Part shown: positions 35,340-45,782 of the stretch, in pieces
Numbering within the stretch: position 1 is the stretch's first letter
Layout of the letters: each line of letters begins with the position of its first letter
DNA from: Pseudomonas farris
GTDB taxonomy: Bacteria > Pseudomonadota > Gammaproteobacteria > Pseudomonadales > Pseudomonadaceae
Length of the DNA stretch: 64,000 nucleotides
NCBI RefSeq assembly: GCF_019145235.1
Contig: NZ_JAHSTV010000017.1
Span: 40,714 to 104,713 of the forward strand
Reading direction: 5' to 3'
Notes under the pieces: generated by a model
Seen by the model: only the letters and a program-made list of their open reading frames with translations
Database searches by the model: none
What the model was told of the DNA's origin: nothing
Program-made: the position numbers and the translations under genes

Positions 35340-36136
35340 GCAGAGAATCCGTGTTCGATGCCAGGGAAAGTCGCCGCTTTGACTTCAGTGACGTAAGCGC
35401 TCAAGGCGGCTTGAATGCTGGTTTGGCCAGTCATGAAGTTCTTCACGAATTTTGGTACGCGGCCGGTAATGGACAAGCCCAGCATGTCGTGCAGGACCAG
35501 TACCTGGCCGTCGGTGCCACTACCGGCGCCGATGCCGATCACCGGGATCTTCACCGCCTGGGTGATTTCTTCGGCGAGTTCGCTAGGCACGCATTCGAGC
35601 AGCAGCATGGCCGCGCCGGCCTGTTCCAGGGAGATGGCGTCGGCACGCATTTGCCGCGCCTGGTTCTCGTTGCGGCCCTGGACTTTATAGCCGCCGAGGA
35701 TGTTGACCGATTGCGGTGTCAGCCCCATGTGCGCGCACACCGGGATGCCACGTTCGGCCAGCAGACGGATCGAGTCCGCGAGCCACAATGCGCCTTCAAC
35801 CTTGACCATGTGCGCACCGGCCTGCATCAACAGGGCGCTGTTGGTCATGGTTTGTTCAATGGTGGCGTAGGCCATGAAGGGCAGGTCGGCGAGGATCAGG
35901 GCATCGGCGTTGCCGCGTTTGACGGCCGCTACATGGTAGGCCATTTCAGCGGTGGTCACCGGCAGAGTGCTGTCGTGACCTTGCAAGACCATGCCGAGGG
36001 AGTCGCCCACCAGCAGCACTTCAACCCCAGCCTCATTGCAGGCATGGGCGAAGGTCGCGTCATAGCAGGTCAGCATGGTGATCTTTTCACCTTTCTGCTT
36101 GAGGCTCTGGAGCGTGGTCAGGGTGATGGCTGGCAT
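35336..36136 (-). CDS. panB: Ketopantoate hydroxymethyltransferase
   Basis: 266 aa. It catalyses the first committed step of pantothenate synthesis: 5,10-methylene-THF plus ketoisovalerate gives ketopantoate. Metal/substrate residues lie in VLLVGDSLGMVLQGHDSTL (about residues 40-58) and VKVEGALWLADSI (about 113); the GIPVCAHMGLTPQS segment and the catalytic Glu in LLLECVPSELAE (about 181) are intact. Its substrate, ketoisovalerate, is made by the ilv pathway encoded at the far end of the window. Confidence 0.96.
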   Translation of the reverse strand: MPAITLTTLQSLKQKGEKITMLTCYDATFAHACNEAGVEVLLVGDSLGMVLQGHDSTLPVTTAEMAYHVAAVKRGNADALILADLPFMAYATIEQTMTNSALLMQAGAHMVKVEGALWLADSIRLLAERGIPVCAHMGLTPQSVNILGGYKVQGRNENQARQMRADAISLEQAGAAMLLLECVPSELAEEITQAVKIPVIGIGAGSGTDGQVLVLHDMLGLSITGRVPKFVKNFMTGQTSIQAALSAYVTEVKAATFPGIEHGFSA

Positions 36137-36421
36137 GAAAAAATCCTCATTACAGGCGCTATGGAAACTACTGCGAGTAACGCGCGTGATTCGTCATTTA
36201 TACAGGCGCACCTTCTTTCGTGGTGCTTGTAAGGCCTGGATTGCGCCCTTTAGCGCCGCGTTGGCGGCAGCGGGACGCCTATAGTCGTGAGGAGAACCCG
36301 GGAAGTCAATTGCGTGTGTTACCGCATTGTTACGCGTGGGGTGTTACCGGCGTTACTGATGCGATTCAGCAGATTTTATGGGAGGGGTGTGCTGCAGATT
36401 TGGTGTTCGGCACCAAACCAA

Positions 36422-36511
36422 TGTGGGAGCGGGCTTGCTCGCGAAGGCTGATTCACATTCAATACATTTACTGACTATCAGACCGCTTTCGCGAGCAAGC
36501 CCGCTCCCACA
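36422..36511. repeat. REPIN (canonical subtype)
   Basis: A 90-bp inverted REP pair located 12 nt downstream of the folK stop. The remaining spacer 36137-36421 upstream of panB shows no gene and should carry the panBC promoter. Confidence 0.93.
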
Positions 36512-36523
36512 GGGGGATTTGCG

Positions 36524-37009
36524 TTAAATCGGCGGGTGCCGTTCCAACCCGACGAACGGGCAGGCGGCGAGCAATGCTGTGAGGGTCCGGCCATCGGCGA
36601 GGCGCAGATCAACCGGTGCCAGCTCGGCCAGTGGATAGAGCACAAAGGCCCGTTCCTGCAGGTGATAGTGGGGGACTTTGAGGCGAGGTTCGTCGATCAG
36701 TCGATCGCCGAACAGCACGATGTCCAGATCCAGCGTGCGCGGGCCCCAGCGTTCAAGGCGCTCGCGGCCCTGGCCATTCTCGATGGCTTGCAGCGCATCC
36801 AGCAGGTCCAGTGGCGCGAGGCTACTGTCGAGCGCGGCGACGGCGTTGGTGTAACGCGGTTGGCCGGGCAGCAGCGAGTCGCTTTGATAAAACCCGGAAA
36901 CCCCGACCAGTTCGGTCTGCGGCAAATGCGCCAGCGCTTCGACAGCGCTGCGCAACTGTTCGGCGGGGTCAGCCAGATTGCTGCCCATGCCGATGTAGAT
37001 GCGTTCCAT
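36524..37009 (-). CDS. folK: HPPK (6-hydroxymethyl-7,8-dihydropterin pyrophosphokinase)
   Basis: 161 aa. It pyrophosphorylates 6-hydroxymethyl-7,8-dihydropterin in folate synthesis. The HPPK signature is RWGPRTLDLDIVLFGD (about residues 88-103), with the metal-binding DLDI; the N-terminal YIGMGSNLADP and the HYHLQERAFVLYPLAELAP region follow the family. It begins 3 nt after the pcnB stop, so it is co-transcribed. Confidence 0.96.
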   Translation of the reverse strand: MERIYIGMGSNLADPAEQLRSAVEALAHLPQTELVGVSGFYQSDSLLPGQPRYTNAVAALDSSLAPLDLLDALQAIENGQGRERLERWGPRTLDLDIVLFGDRLIDEPRLKVPHYHLQERAFVLYPLAELAPVDLRLADGRTLTALLAACPFVGLERHPPI

Positions 37010-37012
37010 GGC

Positions 37013-38422
37013 TTATTCGCCTGTAGCGCTCGGTGCGCCGGCAGCGCGCTTGCGCTTGGCACCGCCGCTACGGCGACGTTTGCGTGGAGCACCGGTACCG
37101 TCGTCCTTACCGCTGAGGTCGCGGATCATGTCCCGGCGTTCGCTGTCGTTGGCGTCCTGATAGTCGGTCCACCATTCGCCCAGGCCATCGGTCTGCTCAC
37201 CGGCGCTTTCACGCAGCAGCAGGAAGTCGTAACCGGCGCGGAACCGCGGGTTGTCCAGCAACAGGTCGGCGCGTTTGCCGCTGCGCCGCGGCAGACGCTC
37301 CTGCATGTCCCAGATCTCGCGGATCGGCATGGTGAAGCGTTTTGGAATGGCGATGCGCTGGCACTGTTCGGCGATCAACTCGTGAGCGGCTTCCTGCATC
37401 GCCGGAATCGGCGGCATGCCGCGTTCTTGCAGACGCAACACACGGGCCGGCAGGGCAGGCCAGAGCAGGGCGGCAAACAGGAATGCCGGGGTGACCGGTT
37501 TGTTCTGCTTGATTCGCAGGTCCGTGTTGATCAGCGCTTCACTGATCAGCGTGTGCGTGTAGGTCGGGTTGTACTCCAACGCTGCCGCACTGGCCGGGAA
37601 CAGCGGATCGAACAACTGCAGATCGACCAGCATTTCGAAGGTGTCCGCGGCATAGCCGGAGAGGAACAACTTGAGCACTTCTTCGAACAGACGAGCCGAC
37701 GGGATCTCGCGCAGCAACGGCGCCAGTTCGCGGATCGGCGTGGCGCTGTGTTTTTCGATGCCGAAATTCAGCTTGGCGGCGAAACGCACGGCCCGCAACA
37801 TCCGCACCGGGTCTTCCTGGTAGCGTTGCTTTGGATCACCGATCAGGCGGATCAGATGATTGCGGATGTCGTGTACGCCGTTGGCGTAGTCGAGAATGCG
37901 CTCGCTGACCGGATCGTAATACAAGGCGTTGATGGTGAAGTCGCGGCGTTGCGCGTCTTCTTCCAGGGTGCCATAGACGTTGTCGCGCAGAATGCGCCCG
38001 CTTTCGTTACGAGACGATTGGTTGCTGTCTTCGTCCTCGTCGTTTTGCGGGTGATTGGCGCGGAAGGTCGCGACTTCAATGATTTCGCGGCCAAAGTGGA
38101 TATGCACCAGTTTGAAACGCCGACCGATAATCCGCGCGTTACGGAATTCGGCGCGTACCTGTTCAGGCGTGGCGCTGGTGGCGACGTCGAAATCTTTCGG
38201 CGTGATGCCGAGCAGCATGTCACGCACACAGCCGCCGACCAGGTAAGCCTGGTAACCGGCGTTCTGCAGGCGTTCGACGATATTCACCGCGTAACGGCTG
38301 AATTGAGCCTTTTGCAGCGAATGTTGGCCGCTATTGAGCACTTCAGGCGTACTGCGAATGTGTTGCGTATGACGCTTGGGAGAACGGAATGACTGGAACA
38401 ACTTCTTCAGCATGGGATGCAC
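37013..38422 (-). CDS. pcnB: Poly(A) polymerase I
   Basis: 469 aa. It adds poly(A) tails to RNA 3' ends, speeding mRNA and sRNA decay. Class II nucleotidyltransferase motifs are AYLVGGCVRDMLLGITPKDF DVATS (split here; about residues 58-82, with the catalytic DxD), RRDFTINALYYDP (about 160) and the RMLRAVRFAAKL helix. The C-terminus is highly basic (APRKRRRSGGAKRKRA), as in E. coli PcnB. It lies downstream of crcZ and upstream of folK on the same strand. Confidence 0.96.
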   Translation of the reverse strand: MHPMLKKLFQSFRSPKRHTQHIRSTPEVLNSGQHSLQKAQFSRYAVNIVERLQNAGYQAYLVGGCVRDMLLGITPKDFDVATSATPEQVRAEFRNARIIGRRFKLVHIHFGREIIEVATFRANHPQNDEDEDSNQSSRNESGRILRDNVYGTLEEDAQRRDFTINALYYDPVSERILDYANGVHDIRNHLIRLIGDPKQRYQEDPVRMLRAVRFAAKLNFGIEKHSATPIRELAPLLREIPSARLFEEVLKLFLSGYAADTFEMLVDLQLFDPLFPASAAALEYNPTYTHTLISEALINTDLRIKQNKPVTPAFLFAALLWPALPARVLRLQERGMPPIPAMQEAAHELIAEQCQRIAIPKRFTMPIREIWDMQERLPRRSGKRADLLLDNPRFRAGYDFLLLRESAGEQTDGLGEWWTDYQDANDSERRDMIRDLSGKDDGTGAPRKRRRSGGAKRKRAAGAPSATGE

Positions 38423-38561
38423 TGTTTGAAGGAATGTTCGGCCATAACGAAGAATGACCGCATGATGGGCCGGGATTCTAGCATTTAGTCGGGGGATGGT
38501 GTAGGAAGCTGCGCAAGTGCTTGAAGGGGATGTCTGGCATGGGGTTTTGTAGCAACTGCCG

Positions 38562-38672
38562 TGTGGCGAGGGGGCTTGCCCCCGTTCCAGTGCGCAGCAC
38601 TGGCATGATTTCGGAAACGCTCAAGAGCTTGGGGCTGCTTCGCAACCCAACGGGGGCAAGCCCCTCGCCACA
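38562..38672. repeat. REP pair of a second family
   Basis: TGTGGCGAGGGGGCTTGCCC and its complement GGGCAAGCCCCTCGCCACA form an inverted pair around a 70-nt spacer. The spacer contains another small hairpin, CCAGTGC/GCACTGG. It differs in sequence from the seven other pairs and lies between crcZ and pcnB. Confidence 0.88.
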
Positions 38673-38689
38673 GGCCAAGCGCCAGAAAC

Positions 38690-39056
38690 CACAAGGGGAG
38701 CCGAAGCTCCCCAAGAAGTAGTTGCATGCTCTATTTTTATTATTGGTTTCGGGCTTCTTGTTTTTGTTGAGCGCCCTCGCCATGAAGTTTTCCTTCATGA
38801 CCCTCCCAATCGGGAGCCAAGAGCAAACGGATTGCTTTGGTCGCTGTGTTGCTGTGATCGTCCGATCCAACCAGTTCAGGCACTGTCTTGGGACAGTTTT
38901 TTATTATTCTCGGCCTGGTCGTGGGGCAAGCCCCAAATGCAACGCCTCTCCAAAAGAATCAGTTAGCTACGCCTCTCGCCGTCTTGTTTTTATTGTGCGT
39001 GAGTCGATACGTCTTATTTTTATTGTCTTGTGCATTGCTTGTTATTGTTGTTGTAC
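38690..39056 (-). ncRNA. crcZ: CrcZ sRNA (Hfq/Crc-sequestering)
   Basis: The region between cbrB and pcnB on the minus strand is where CrcZ is encoded in pseudomonads. Transcription is predicted from about 39056, 12 nt after a sigma-54 -12 box. The RNA (about 365 nt) contains at least six unpaired A-rich motifs of the AAnAAnAA type bound by Hfq/Crc: 39041-39053, 39012-39025, 38982-38995, 38897-38908, 38755-38769 and 38732-38744. It ends at the hairpin GGGGAGC-TTCG-GCTCCCC (38693-38712). By titrating Hfq/Crc the RNA relieves catabolite repression. No protein is encoded here. Confidence 0.92.
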
Positions 39057-39065
39057 CAAACATAT

Positions 39066-39081
39066 AGCAGGGGGCGTGCCA
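39066..39081 (-). promoter_or_regulatory. Sigma-54 promoter of crcZ
   Basis: On the minus strand TGGCACG-CCCC-CTGCT matches the consensus TGGCACG-N4-TTGCW, with only one deviation in the -12 element. It lies between the cbrB terminator and the CrcZ RNA. Confidence 0.9.
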
Positions 39082-39141
39082 ACTTTTGTGAGGCCCAGTA
39101 AAACAAGGGGTTAGGCGGGCTGATGGTGTTTTTCGAGGCCC

Positions 39142-39175
39142 AAAAAAACCGGGGCTTCGTTACCGTAAGCCCCGG
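39142..39175 (-). terminator. Terminator of cbrB
   Basis: CCGGGGCTT and AAGCCCCGG form a 9-bp stem followed on the minus strand by seven T. It insulates crcZ from cbrB read-through. Confidence 0.9.
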
Positions 39176-39179
39176 CTTC

Positions 39180-39205
39180 TGTTACGCGAAAAAGCTGAGG
39201 TAACA
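39180..39205. promoter_or_regulatory. CbrB binding site (upstream activating sequence of crcZ)
   Basis: TGTTAC-N14-GTAACA is a perfect dyad, identical to the reported CbrB consensus of P. putida. It is about 125-150 nt upstream of the predicted CrcZ start, and an additional half-site TGTTAC occurs at 39225-39230. It lies between the cbrB stop and the cbrB terminator. Confidence 0.85.
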
Positions 39206-39252
39206 GTTTTTTCACAATGTCATGTGTTACCCGCACATCCGACAGGTGCGGT

Positions 39253-40689
<1,437 letters not shown>

Positions 40690-40711
40690 TGATTCGATAC
40701 TCTCGACGGTC

Positions 40712-43666
40712 TCAGTTCACAGCGGACGTCGCTTCGACATGACGTGGCAAAGTTACCCGGATACGGGTGCCGCGTTGGCTTTGAACATCAGCCGGGCTGT
40801 CGATGGTGATTTGTCCATAATGCTCTTCAACGATGGAATAGACCAGTGCAAGGCCCAGACCGGTGCCTTCGCCAGGGTCTTTGGTGGTGAAGAAAGGTTC
40901 GAACAATCGGTCCATGATGCTCGAGGGTATACCGCTGCCTTCGTCTTCGACGATCAGATCGACCGTGTGTTCGCCGGCTTCGCTTTTGACTCGTACCGCA
41001 CTGCCCGGAGGCGAGGCGTCGCGGGCGTTTGAGAGCAGGTTGATCAATACCTGGGCGAGCCGCTGCGGGTCACCTTCGACCCAATGGTCGGGATCGCACA
41101 GGTTATAGAACTGTACTTCGAAATTGCGCCGGTTCAAGGCCAGCAGGCCGATGGCATCCTGGGCCACTTCTGCCAGACAGACGGGCTCGTCAGTGTGCTG
41201 ATAACTGCCGGCATGGGCGAAGCTCATCAGCGACTGAACAATGCGTGACACGCGTTTGGTCTGCTCGAGGATCTGCCCGCTGATTTCCGTGAGTTCGGCG
41301 TCTTCTTCACGCTCTTCGCGCAAGTTTTGCGCGAGACAGGCAATGCCGGTGATCGGGTTGCCAATTTCATGGGCCACGCCGGCCGCCAGTCGGCCGATGC
41401 TGGCCAGGCGTTCGGAGTGCACCAGTTTGTCTTCGAGCATCTGGGTGTCGGTCAAATCTTCCACCAGCAGCACCAGGCCGCTGTTACCCGGCGCCAGCGG
41501 TTCATCGATCGCCGCTTTGTGCAGGTTCAGCCAACGCGTCTGACCGTCGAGGGCCAGGTGCTGTTTGTGCAAATGCTCGTCCGGCAGATTGATGAAGCCT
41601 TGCAGCAGTTCTCTCCACGGATCGCCAATGGTGCTCAGACGCGAACCGACCACACGCTGCGCGGCAATCCCGGTCAGTTCCTCCATGGCTTTGTTCCACA
41701 TGAGGATTTCCTGATCCTTGGCCAGCGAGCACACGCCCATCGGCAATTCCTGCAAGGTCTGGCGGTGGTAGCGGCGCAGGGCATCGAGCTCGGCGGCAAG
41801 ACCGGTGAGGCGCGAGTGGTAGTCCTCAAGGCGGCTTTCGATGAAGTGGATGTCTTCGGTGACGTAGTTTTCGCCGCCAGCCTTGTAGGGCAGGAAGGTT
41901 TCGACCATGTCCTGCGCCACGCTCGGCCCCATCAGGCCGGAAAGGTTGGCTTCGATACGATCACGCAGACGGCGCAAGGCGTATGGCCGGCGTTCATCGA
42001 ACGGCAGATAGAGGTCACGCAGCGCCTGTTCGACTTCTTTCTGCGCTGCCTTGGCGCCCAATGGTTTTGCAAGCTGTGTGGCAAATTCCTGGGGCGAGGC
42101 GGCATGCAGTTCGCGACGTTGCGGGCGGCGAACGTTGTCCACCGCGCAGGCTTCGGCGGCGCTGGCCTCTTCGGGGCTGGCGTTGGTGAACAACGAGATC
42201 AGCGTGAACATCAGCACGTTGGCGGCCAGCGAGGCAATCGCTGCCATGTGCCAGCTGGTGTCGTCCAGCACGTAAATCATGTTCAGCAGTGGAATGTAGA
42301 AGCCCTGCAGATTGCCGACCAGCGGCAGCAGCATGGTCACCAGCCACACCAGAATCCCCGCCAGCAGGCCGGCGATGAAGCCGCGACGGTTGGCAGTCGG
42401 CCAGTACAGCACCGACAACACCCCCGGCAGGAACTGCAACGTGGCGACGAAGGCGACGATGCCTAGGTTAGCCAGATCCTGCTCGGCGCCCAGCATCAGG
42501 TAGAAACCGTAACCGGCCATGATGATTGCGACGATCAGCGCCCGGCGGGTCCATTTCAGCCAACGGTAAATATTGCCTTCGGCCGGCGGCTGATAGAGCG
42601 GCAGCACCAGATGGTTCAGCGCCATCCCGGACAGCGCCAGCGTGGTGACGATGATAAGGCCGCTGGCCGCCGACAATCCGCCGACATACGCCAGTAGCGC
42701 CAGGGCTTTGCTGTTGGCGGCGATGCCGATGCCCAGGGTGAAGTATTCCGGATTGGTCGTGGCGCCGAGTTTCAGCCCGGCCCAGAGAATCAGCGGCACC
42801 GCGAGGCTCATCAACAGCAGAAACAGCGGCAGACCCCAGCTCGCACTGACCAGCGAGCGCGGGTTGAGGTTTTCGGTAAAGGTCATGTGGTACATGTGCG
42901 GCATCACGATCGCCGAAGCGAAGAACACCAGCAGCAGCGTGCGCCACGGGCCTTCCTGCAAGGGCGTGTGCAGGGCGGCGAGGGCGGTCTGATTTTGCAG
43001 CAGCCACAGTTCCAGCTGCTGCGGGCCGTCGAACACGCCATACAGCGCATACAGACCGACACCGCCAATCGCGATCAGTTTGATCACCGACTCGAAGGCA
43101 ATCGCAAACACCAGGCCTTCATGTTTCTCGCGGGTAGCGATGTGGCGTGAGCCGAAGAAAATCGTGAACAGCGTAATCAGTGCGCAGAAGCTCAAGGCCA
43201 CGCGATGCTGCACCGGCTCGCGGGTGAGGATGCTGATGGAGTCGGCCACTGCCTGAATCTGCAACGCCAGCAACGGCAACACGCCGATCAGCATGAAAAT
43301 GGTCGTCAGTGCGCCGGCCCAAGTGCTGCGGAAACGAAACGCGAACAAGTCGGCCAGGGACGAGAGCTGATAAGTGCGGGTGATTTTCAGGATCGGGTAC
43401 AAAAGTACCGGTGCCAGCAGAAAGGCCCCGGAAACCCCGAGGTAGCTGGACAGAAAACCGTAGCCGTACTGATAGGCCAGGCCCACCGTGCCGTAAAACG
43501 CCCAGGCACTGGCGTAAACGCCCAGCGACAGGGTGTACGTCAGCGGGTGGCGAATGATCGCCCGGGGGATCATGCCCCGTTCGCTGATCCAGGCCACGCC
43601 GAACAGCACCGCCAGGTACGCGGCGCTGATCAGGATCATCTGGGTCAGGCTAAAGCTCATCGGCAT
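40712..43666 (-). CDS. cbrA: Sensor histidine kinase CbrA with transporter-like N-terminus
   Basis: 984 aa. The N-terminal half (about residues 1-500) has some thirteen membrane helices of the sodium/solute symporter (SSS) family. It is followed by a linker, a PAS domain (about 620-725, starting LPMGVCSLAKDQEILMWNKA), and a kinase core with the H-box AGVAHEIGNPITGI (about 752), N-box LINLLSNARDA and G-boxes DEGSGIP and GEGTGLGLAL. Histidine transport by the SSS part is reported in the family. The start at 43666 overlaps the cbrX end by 17 nt (11 nt if the second Met, at 43660, is used). Confidence 0.96.
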   Translation of the reverse strand: MPMSFSLTQMILISAAYLAVLFGVAWISERGMIPRAIIRHPLTYTLSLGVYASAWAFYGTVGLAYQYGYGFLSSYLGVSGAFLLAPVLLYPILKITRTYQLSSLADLFAFRFRSTWAGALTTIFMLIGVLPLLALQIQAVADSISILTREPVQHRVALSFCALITLFTIFFGSRHIATREKHEGLVFAIAFESVIKLIAIGGVGLYALYGVFDGPQQLELWLLQNQTALAALHTPLQEGPWRTLLLVFFASAIVMPHMYHMTFTENLNPRSLVSASWGLPLFLLLMSLAVPLILWAGLKLGATTNPEYFTLGIGIAANSKALALLAYVGGLSAASGLIIVTTLALSGMALNHLVLPLYQPPAEGNIYRWLKWTRRALIVAIIMAGYGFYLMLGAEQDLANLGIVAFVATLQFLPGVLSVLYWPTANRRGFIAGLLAGILVWLVTMLLPLVGNLQGFYIPLLNMIYVLDDTSWHMAAIASLAANVLMFTLISLFTNASPEEASAAEACAVDNVRRPQRRELHAASPQEFATQLAKPLGAKAAQKEVEQALRDLYLPFDERRPYALRRLRDRIEANLSGLMGPSVAQDMVETFLPYKAGGENYVTEDIHFIESRLEDYHSRLTGLAAELDALRRYHRQTLQELPMGVCSLAKDQEILMWNKAMEELTGIAAQRVVGSRLSTIGDPWRELLQGFINLPDEHLHKQHLALDGQTRWLNLHKAAIDEPLAPGNSGLVLLVEDLTDTQMLEDKLVHSERLASIGRLAAGVAHEIGNPITGIACLAQNLREEREEDAELTEISGQILEQTKRVSRIVQSLMSFAHAGSYQHTDEPVCLAEVAQDAIGLLALNRRNFEVQFYNLCDPDHWVEGDPQRLAQVLINLLSNARDASPPGSAVRVKSEAGEHTVDLIVEDEGSGIPSSIMDRLFEPFFTTKDPGEGTGLGLALVYSIVEEHYGQITIDSPADVQSQRGTRIRVTLPRHVEATSAVN

Positions 43667-43826
43667 CTTTTTGGCTCTGCAGAATGAAGGTCACGACAAT
43701 CAGAATCAGCCAGAGCAAATAAGGGCGATACCAGGCGCCCGTGGCGTCGATCCACCAATCCATGATGGCCGGGGAGAACAGATAAATCCCCACTACCAGG
43801 AGCAGGACCAAGCGATAGATGTACAT
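43650..43826 (-). CDS. cbrX: CbrX, small membrane protein upstream of cbrA (58 aa)
   Basis: Read by eye as MYIYRLVLLLVVGIYLFSPA, then IMDWWIDATGAWYRPY, LLWLILIVVTFIL and a charged tail QSQKDADEL. Two membrane helices are predicted. GAGAGG lies 8 nt before the ATG. The stop codon TAG lies inside the first codons of cbrA in another frame, so cbrA translation is probably coupled to that of cbrX, as reported for the P. putida cbrXAB operon. Confidence 0.85.
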   Translation of the reverse strand: MYIYRLVLLLVVGIYLFSPAIMDWWIDATGAWYRPYLLWLILIVVTFILQSQKDADEL

Positions 43827-43903
43827 CCCGGCCTCTCTTTTTTATGCGCGTGCCCGAAAACGTGCGGCGATGGTAACGGATGGGCGCGCCACTGCAAGTG
43901 GCA

Positions 43904-44800
43904 TCACTGCAGTTGCGCTTCAGGCAACGTCAGTGTGCGCGGGATCAGCGATGCATCCCAGTGGGCAATGCCCCAGTTCAGCACGTCCCGTGGCGTGGCG
44001 TCATTCAGTTCGGTCGCAGGTTTGTGCCCCAGCGCCCGCAATGCACGCAGCAACAGCGGCGTGGCCTGATCTTCGGTCAGCGGCGGCGAGCGATAGGATT
44101 TGCCGAGTTTGTGGCCGTCCGGCTGGGTAATCAGCGGGATGTGCAGGTAGCGTGGCTGCGGCAGGCCGAGCAGCTCTTGCAGATAGAGCTGGCGCGGCGT
44201 GGAATCCAGCAAATCGGCACCGCGCACGATATCGGTGATGCCTTGCCAGGCGTCGTCCAGCACCACCGCCAATTGATAGGCGTAGAGCCCATCTCGACGG
44301 CGGATCACAAAATCGCCGACCTCCCGGCCGAGATGTTGACGGAATTCGCCCTGCACCCGGTCGATGAAGTGGTATTCCAGCTCCGGTACACGCAGGCGGA
44401 TCGCTGCGTTTTCGGTGCCGTGCCCCGCGTTGCGGCAGAACCCGGGATAGATGCCGTGATACGGCTCCAATTGTTTGCGCGAACAGGTACAAGCGTAGGC
44501 CAGGCCCTGATTGAACAGGCCATTGATGACTTCGTCGTAGGCCGCGTGCCGCTCACTCTGTCGGACCATGTCGCCATCCCACTCGAAACCGTAGCTTTCC
44601 AGTGCCTTGAGAATCGCCGCTTGAGCGCCGGGTTCTTCGCGCGGCGGATCGAGATCCTCCATGCGCACCAGCCAACGGCCGCCGACCGAACGGGCGTCGA
44701 GGTACGAGGCCAGTGCGGCGACCAGTGAACCGAAATGCAGATGCCCGCTGGGTGTGGGAGCGAAACGCCCGATGTAGCGAGGGGAAGTCGTGGCAGTCAT
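43904..44800 (-). CDS. gluQ: Glutamyl-Q tRNA(Asp) synthetase
   Basis: 298 aa truncated GluRS paralogue that attaches glutamate to queuosine-34 of tRNA(Asp). The catalytic fold is complete (RFAPTPSGHLHFGSLVAA near residue 11, HIGH-like SGHLHFG) with the KMSKS-like site HKLGKSYRSP (about 230). The zinc ligands are C in YACTCSRKQ (about 100) plus Y/C in YPGFCRN, and there is no anticodon-binding domain. In many pseudomonads it lies just after dksA, as here, with a REPIN and the dksA terminator between. Confidence 0.94.
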   Translation of the reverse strand: MTATTSPRYIGRFAPTPSGHLHFGSLVAALASYLDARSVGGRWLVRMEDLDPPREEPGAQAAILKALESYGFEWDGDMVRQSERHAAYDEVINGLFNQGLAYACTCSRKQLEPYHGIYPGFCRNAGHGTENAAIRLRVPELEYHFIDRVQGEFRQHLGREVGDFVIRRRDGLYAYQLAVVLDDAWQGITDIVRGADLLDSTPRQLYLQELLGLPQPRYLHIPLITQPDGHKLGKSYRSPPLTEDQATPLLLRALRALGHKPATELNDATPRDVLNWGIAHWDASLIPRTLTLPEAQLQ

Positions 44801-44837
44801 GGACGAATGTTACTTTCTCTGGTCGTGCGCAAGTCCC

Positions 44838-44927
44838 TGTGGGAGCGAGACTGCTCGCGAAGGGGCCATCAGCTCCAACATTAGTGCTGCCTGACACACC
44901 GCATTCGCGAGCAGGCTCGCTCCCACA
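44838..44927. repeat. REPIN, divergent subtype
   Basis: A 90-bp inverted pair whose outer arms read TGTGGGAGCGAGACTGCTCG and CGAGCAGGCTCGCTCCCACA, so the arms are not perfectly matched. It lies between gluQ and dksA. Confidence 0.9.
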
Positions 44928-44956
44928 GGTTTTCTGCCGAGGCGAAATTCAGAAAC

Positions 44957-44985
44957 AAAAAACGGAGCGTTCGCACGCTCCGTTC
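44957..44985 (-). terminator. Terminator of dksA
   Basis: ACGGAGCG/CGCTCCGT with a short loop is followed on the minus strand by TTTTTTG. It begins about 20 nt after the dksA stop. Confidence 0.9.
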
Positions 44986-45004
44986 TTCGTTCAAGTCGCA
45001 AAGA

Positions 45005-45448
45005 TTACTTGCCGACTTGTTTTTCCTTGATTTCCGCCAGGGTCTTGCAGTCAACGCACATGTCGGCGGTAGGACGGGCTTCCAGTCGCTTGACGCCGAT
45101 TTCGACGCCGCAGGACTCACACCAGCCGTATTCTTCGTCTTCGATCAATTGCAGGGTTTTGTCGATTTTCTTGATCAGCTTGCGCTCGCGGTCGCGAGCG
45201 CGCAATTCGAGGCTGAATTCTTCTTCCTGGCTGGCACGATCTGCCGGGTCAGGGAAGTTGGCCGCTTCGTCTTTCATGTGATCAACAGTACGGTCGACTT
45301 CCTGCATCAAGTCCTGTTTCCACTTGTTCAGGATCTTGGTGAAGTGAGCGCGCATGGGCTTGCCCATGTACTCTTCGCCCTTCACTTCTTTGTAGGGTTC
45401 GAAGCCGCTGATCGACTGGTTCTGCTGTTGCTTTGCTTGGGTGGGCAT
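45005..45448 (-). CDS. dksA: RNA polymerase-binding transcription factor DksA
   Basis: 147 aa. It binds in the RNA polymerase secondary channel and, with ppGpp, reprograms rRNA and biosynthetic promoters. The coiled-coil region (about residues 35-105) carries the tip motif FPDPADRASQEEE with the two Asp residues needed for function. The C4 zinc finger is CESCGVEIG ... MCVDCKTL (about residues 113-137). Both are intact, so this is a canonical C4 DksA rather than the cysteine-poor DksA2 paralogue. Confidence 0.97.
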   Translation of the reverse strand: MPTQAKQQQNQSISGFEPYKEVKGEEYMGKPMRAHFTKILNKWKQDLMQEVDRTVDHMKDEAANFPDPADRASQEEEFSLELRARDRERKLIKKIDKTLQLIEDEEYGWCESCGVEIGVKRLEARPTADMCVDCKTLAEIKEKQVGK

Positions 45449-45782
45449 GAAATGGACCGCCTCTACTCTTGTAATCCATTGCGCAGGATTGCTCCATCAC
45501 CGACACCTGCCGGCCCTGCGGCTGCAAGCGGGCGAACTTACCAGATCAAATCGGACCGCGCTACTCCCGGATGTCGAGCCCGCGGCCCGTGGGCCTTGCA
45601 AAAGATTGCAAAGCCTTGCCTGGTGGCTCTGGAGACCTGATCAATTATTGATTTTAGTCAAACCTGGAGCATACGCTTGAACTGTTTGAGACCCGCGTTA
45701 TATGGGCTCTGACTGCTTTAGGTTCTCGCTCGTTCCTGCGCTTGGGTAGAATCGATTCTTTTCCCCGTTGTAAGGAAGGCTA
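45449..45782. other. Divergent spacer between dksA and the aminotransferase gene
   Basis: 334 nt with no convincing gene. It must hold the promoters of both flanking genes. TTGAAC-N16-TATATG at about 45679-45706 is a weak sigma-70 candidate for the aminotransferase; I could not assign a dksA promoter with confidence. Confidence 0.5.

Noticed and set aside
25164..36511. Recurrent near-identical repeats that might suggest a CRISPR array
   Set aside because: The repeats are inverted pairs spread over many kb between ordinary genes, without regular spacers or cas genes. They are REPINs.
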